Assembly (NCBI GenBank): GCA_937894105.1
Contig: CALCTI010000048.1
Span: 1-6,472, forward strand
DNA from: an uncultured cyanobacterium
Lineage (GTDB): Bacteria > Cyanobacteriota > Cyanobacteriia > CACIAM-69d
DNA: 6,472 bases
Reading direction: 5' to 3'
Made by a program: the position numbers and the translations under genes. Shown piece by piece: positions 6,120-6,472 of this stretch. Position 1 is the stretch's first letter. Each line of letters begins with the position of its first letter. The notes beneath the pieces are model-generated. The model searched no databases. It had not been told where the DNA came from and worked only from the letters and a program-made list of their open reading frames with translations.

Positions 6120-6164
6120 AATTGAGACTGAAATCCTAGAAGCGTAAGAGTTCTAGCTTCAATT
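6120..6164. repeat. Nested inverted repeat
   Basis: The inner arms CTAGAA (6136-6141) and TTCTAG (6151-6156) enclose nine bases; the outer arms AATTGA (6120-6125) and TCAATT (6159-6164) flank them, with unequal spacers of 10 and 2 bases. The unequal spacing leaves a bulge. It directly precedes the AT-rich stretch. A regulatory hairpin or the end of a small mobile element is possible; nothing else supports either. Confidence 0.35.
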
Positions 6165-6472
6165 AATGCCCTGCTCAGAGCAAAGGCGCTTTTTGTTTTG
6201 TGTGTCCTTGTTCTATCAAGAAGTTTTCTTAATAAAAAAATTCGTGATATACCTGTTTAGGGTTTTCATAAAGAAGTTTCGTAAACAGTACTTTATTGCC
6301 ATTCGTTCTATGGCTTGGGGTCGACGAGGCGATCGCCGCCGAATTTAGCTTCTCCTTTTCAAAAGCGGGCTTTACCTCGACCTCAGATTCCTAAGTGGAT
6401 GTCTGAAAAGTCTGATTGGACACTTCAAACTGGTTCTGAATGCTGTGATGAAAGAGCGCAAACACGCATTCT

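Larger units (their letters stand above)
749..6336. repeat. HIP1 octamers GCGATCGC, at least 18 copies
   Basis: Copies start at 749, 885, 1422, 2199, 2765, 2782, 2879, 3533, 3832, 3913, 4027, 4102, 4442, 5208, 5314, 5390, 5606 and 6329. A random octamer would be expected about 0.1 times in this length. HIP1 over-representation is established for many cyanobacteria. All but the last fall in coding sequence or the lipase remnant, including two inside the broken gene. Confidence 0.95.
5924..6472. other. Gene-poor right end
   Basis: No convincing gene is seen in these 549 bases. After the oxidase stop come the hairpin, palindrome and inverted repeat given separately, then an AT-rich stretch (about 6195-6300) with several A and T runs, then a return to normal composition with a HIP1 octamer at 6329-6336. 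A plus-strand frame is open from 6285 to the edge and includes an ATG at 6399 (reading MSEKSDWTLQTGSECC...), and minus-strand frames are also open near the edge; none resembles a family I know. The stretch may contain the start of a further gene or degraded sequence. Confidence 0.5.

Noticed and set aside
6183..6200. Short AAAG/CTTT hairpin followed by T-rich sequence
   Set aside because: The stem is only four or five base pairs and it lies 260 bases past the oxidase stop; too weak to call a terminator.
6166..6348. 60-codon plus-strand frame in the AT-rich region
   Set aside because: No ribosome binding site, composition follows the A/T runs, and the Phe/Lys/Arg-rich translation shows no known domain. 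It remains a weak possibility for a small hydrophobic peptide.

Overview
The window is very probably cyanobacterial chromosome. The strongest sign is the HIP1 octamer GCGATCGC, of which I count at least 18 full copies in 6.5 kb, spread through every gene; such over-representation is a cyanobacterial hallmark. The gene content (a Rieske non-heme iron oxygenase, a HemY-type protoporphyrinogen oxidase, an exported RTX lipase-like gene) fits that reading. I cannot name the genus.

Layout. The left 1.15 kb is minus-strand and holds a pancreatic-lipase-fold (alpha/beta hydrolase) gene with C-terminal RTX calcium-binding nonapeptides. It is broken: the fold runs through at least three changes of reading frame and meets a stop codon inside the RTX array, yet the nucleophile Ser, the acid Asp and the likely catalytic His remain readable. 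Sixty-seven bases upstream of it, on the same strand, lies an intact Rieske oxygenase alpha-subunit gene (1216-2340), so the two could share a transcript. A 297-base gap with short direct and inverted repeats follows, then a minus-strand exported metallo-beta-lactamase-fold hydrolase (2638-3597). That gene diverges, across 97 bases, from a small plus-strand lipoprotein made of TolB/PD40-type beta-propeller blades (3695-4216). The plus-strand HemY-type protoporphyrinogen oxidase (4394-5923) comes next and is full length, ending near an inverted repeat.

The last ~550 bases have no convincing gene. They hold a hairpin, a 10-bp palindrome, a nested inverted repeat, an AT-rich stretch and an open frame running off the right edge.

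The genes do not form one obvious pathway. Three encode products that appear to be exported or envelope-located (lipase, metallo-hydrolase, lipoprotein); two encode redox enzymes (Rieske oxygenase, heme/chlorophyll-pathway oxidase). I see no CRISPR array, tRNA, rRNA, recognisable transposase or obvious new multi-gene system. The most notable point is the frame-broken lipase whose domain and active-site residues are otherwise conserved, which implies either very recent inactivation or clustered sequence errors.
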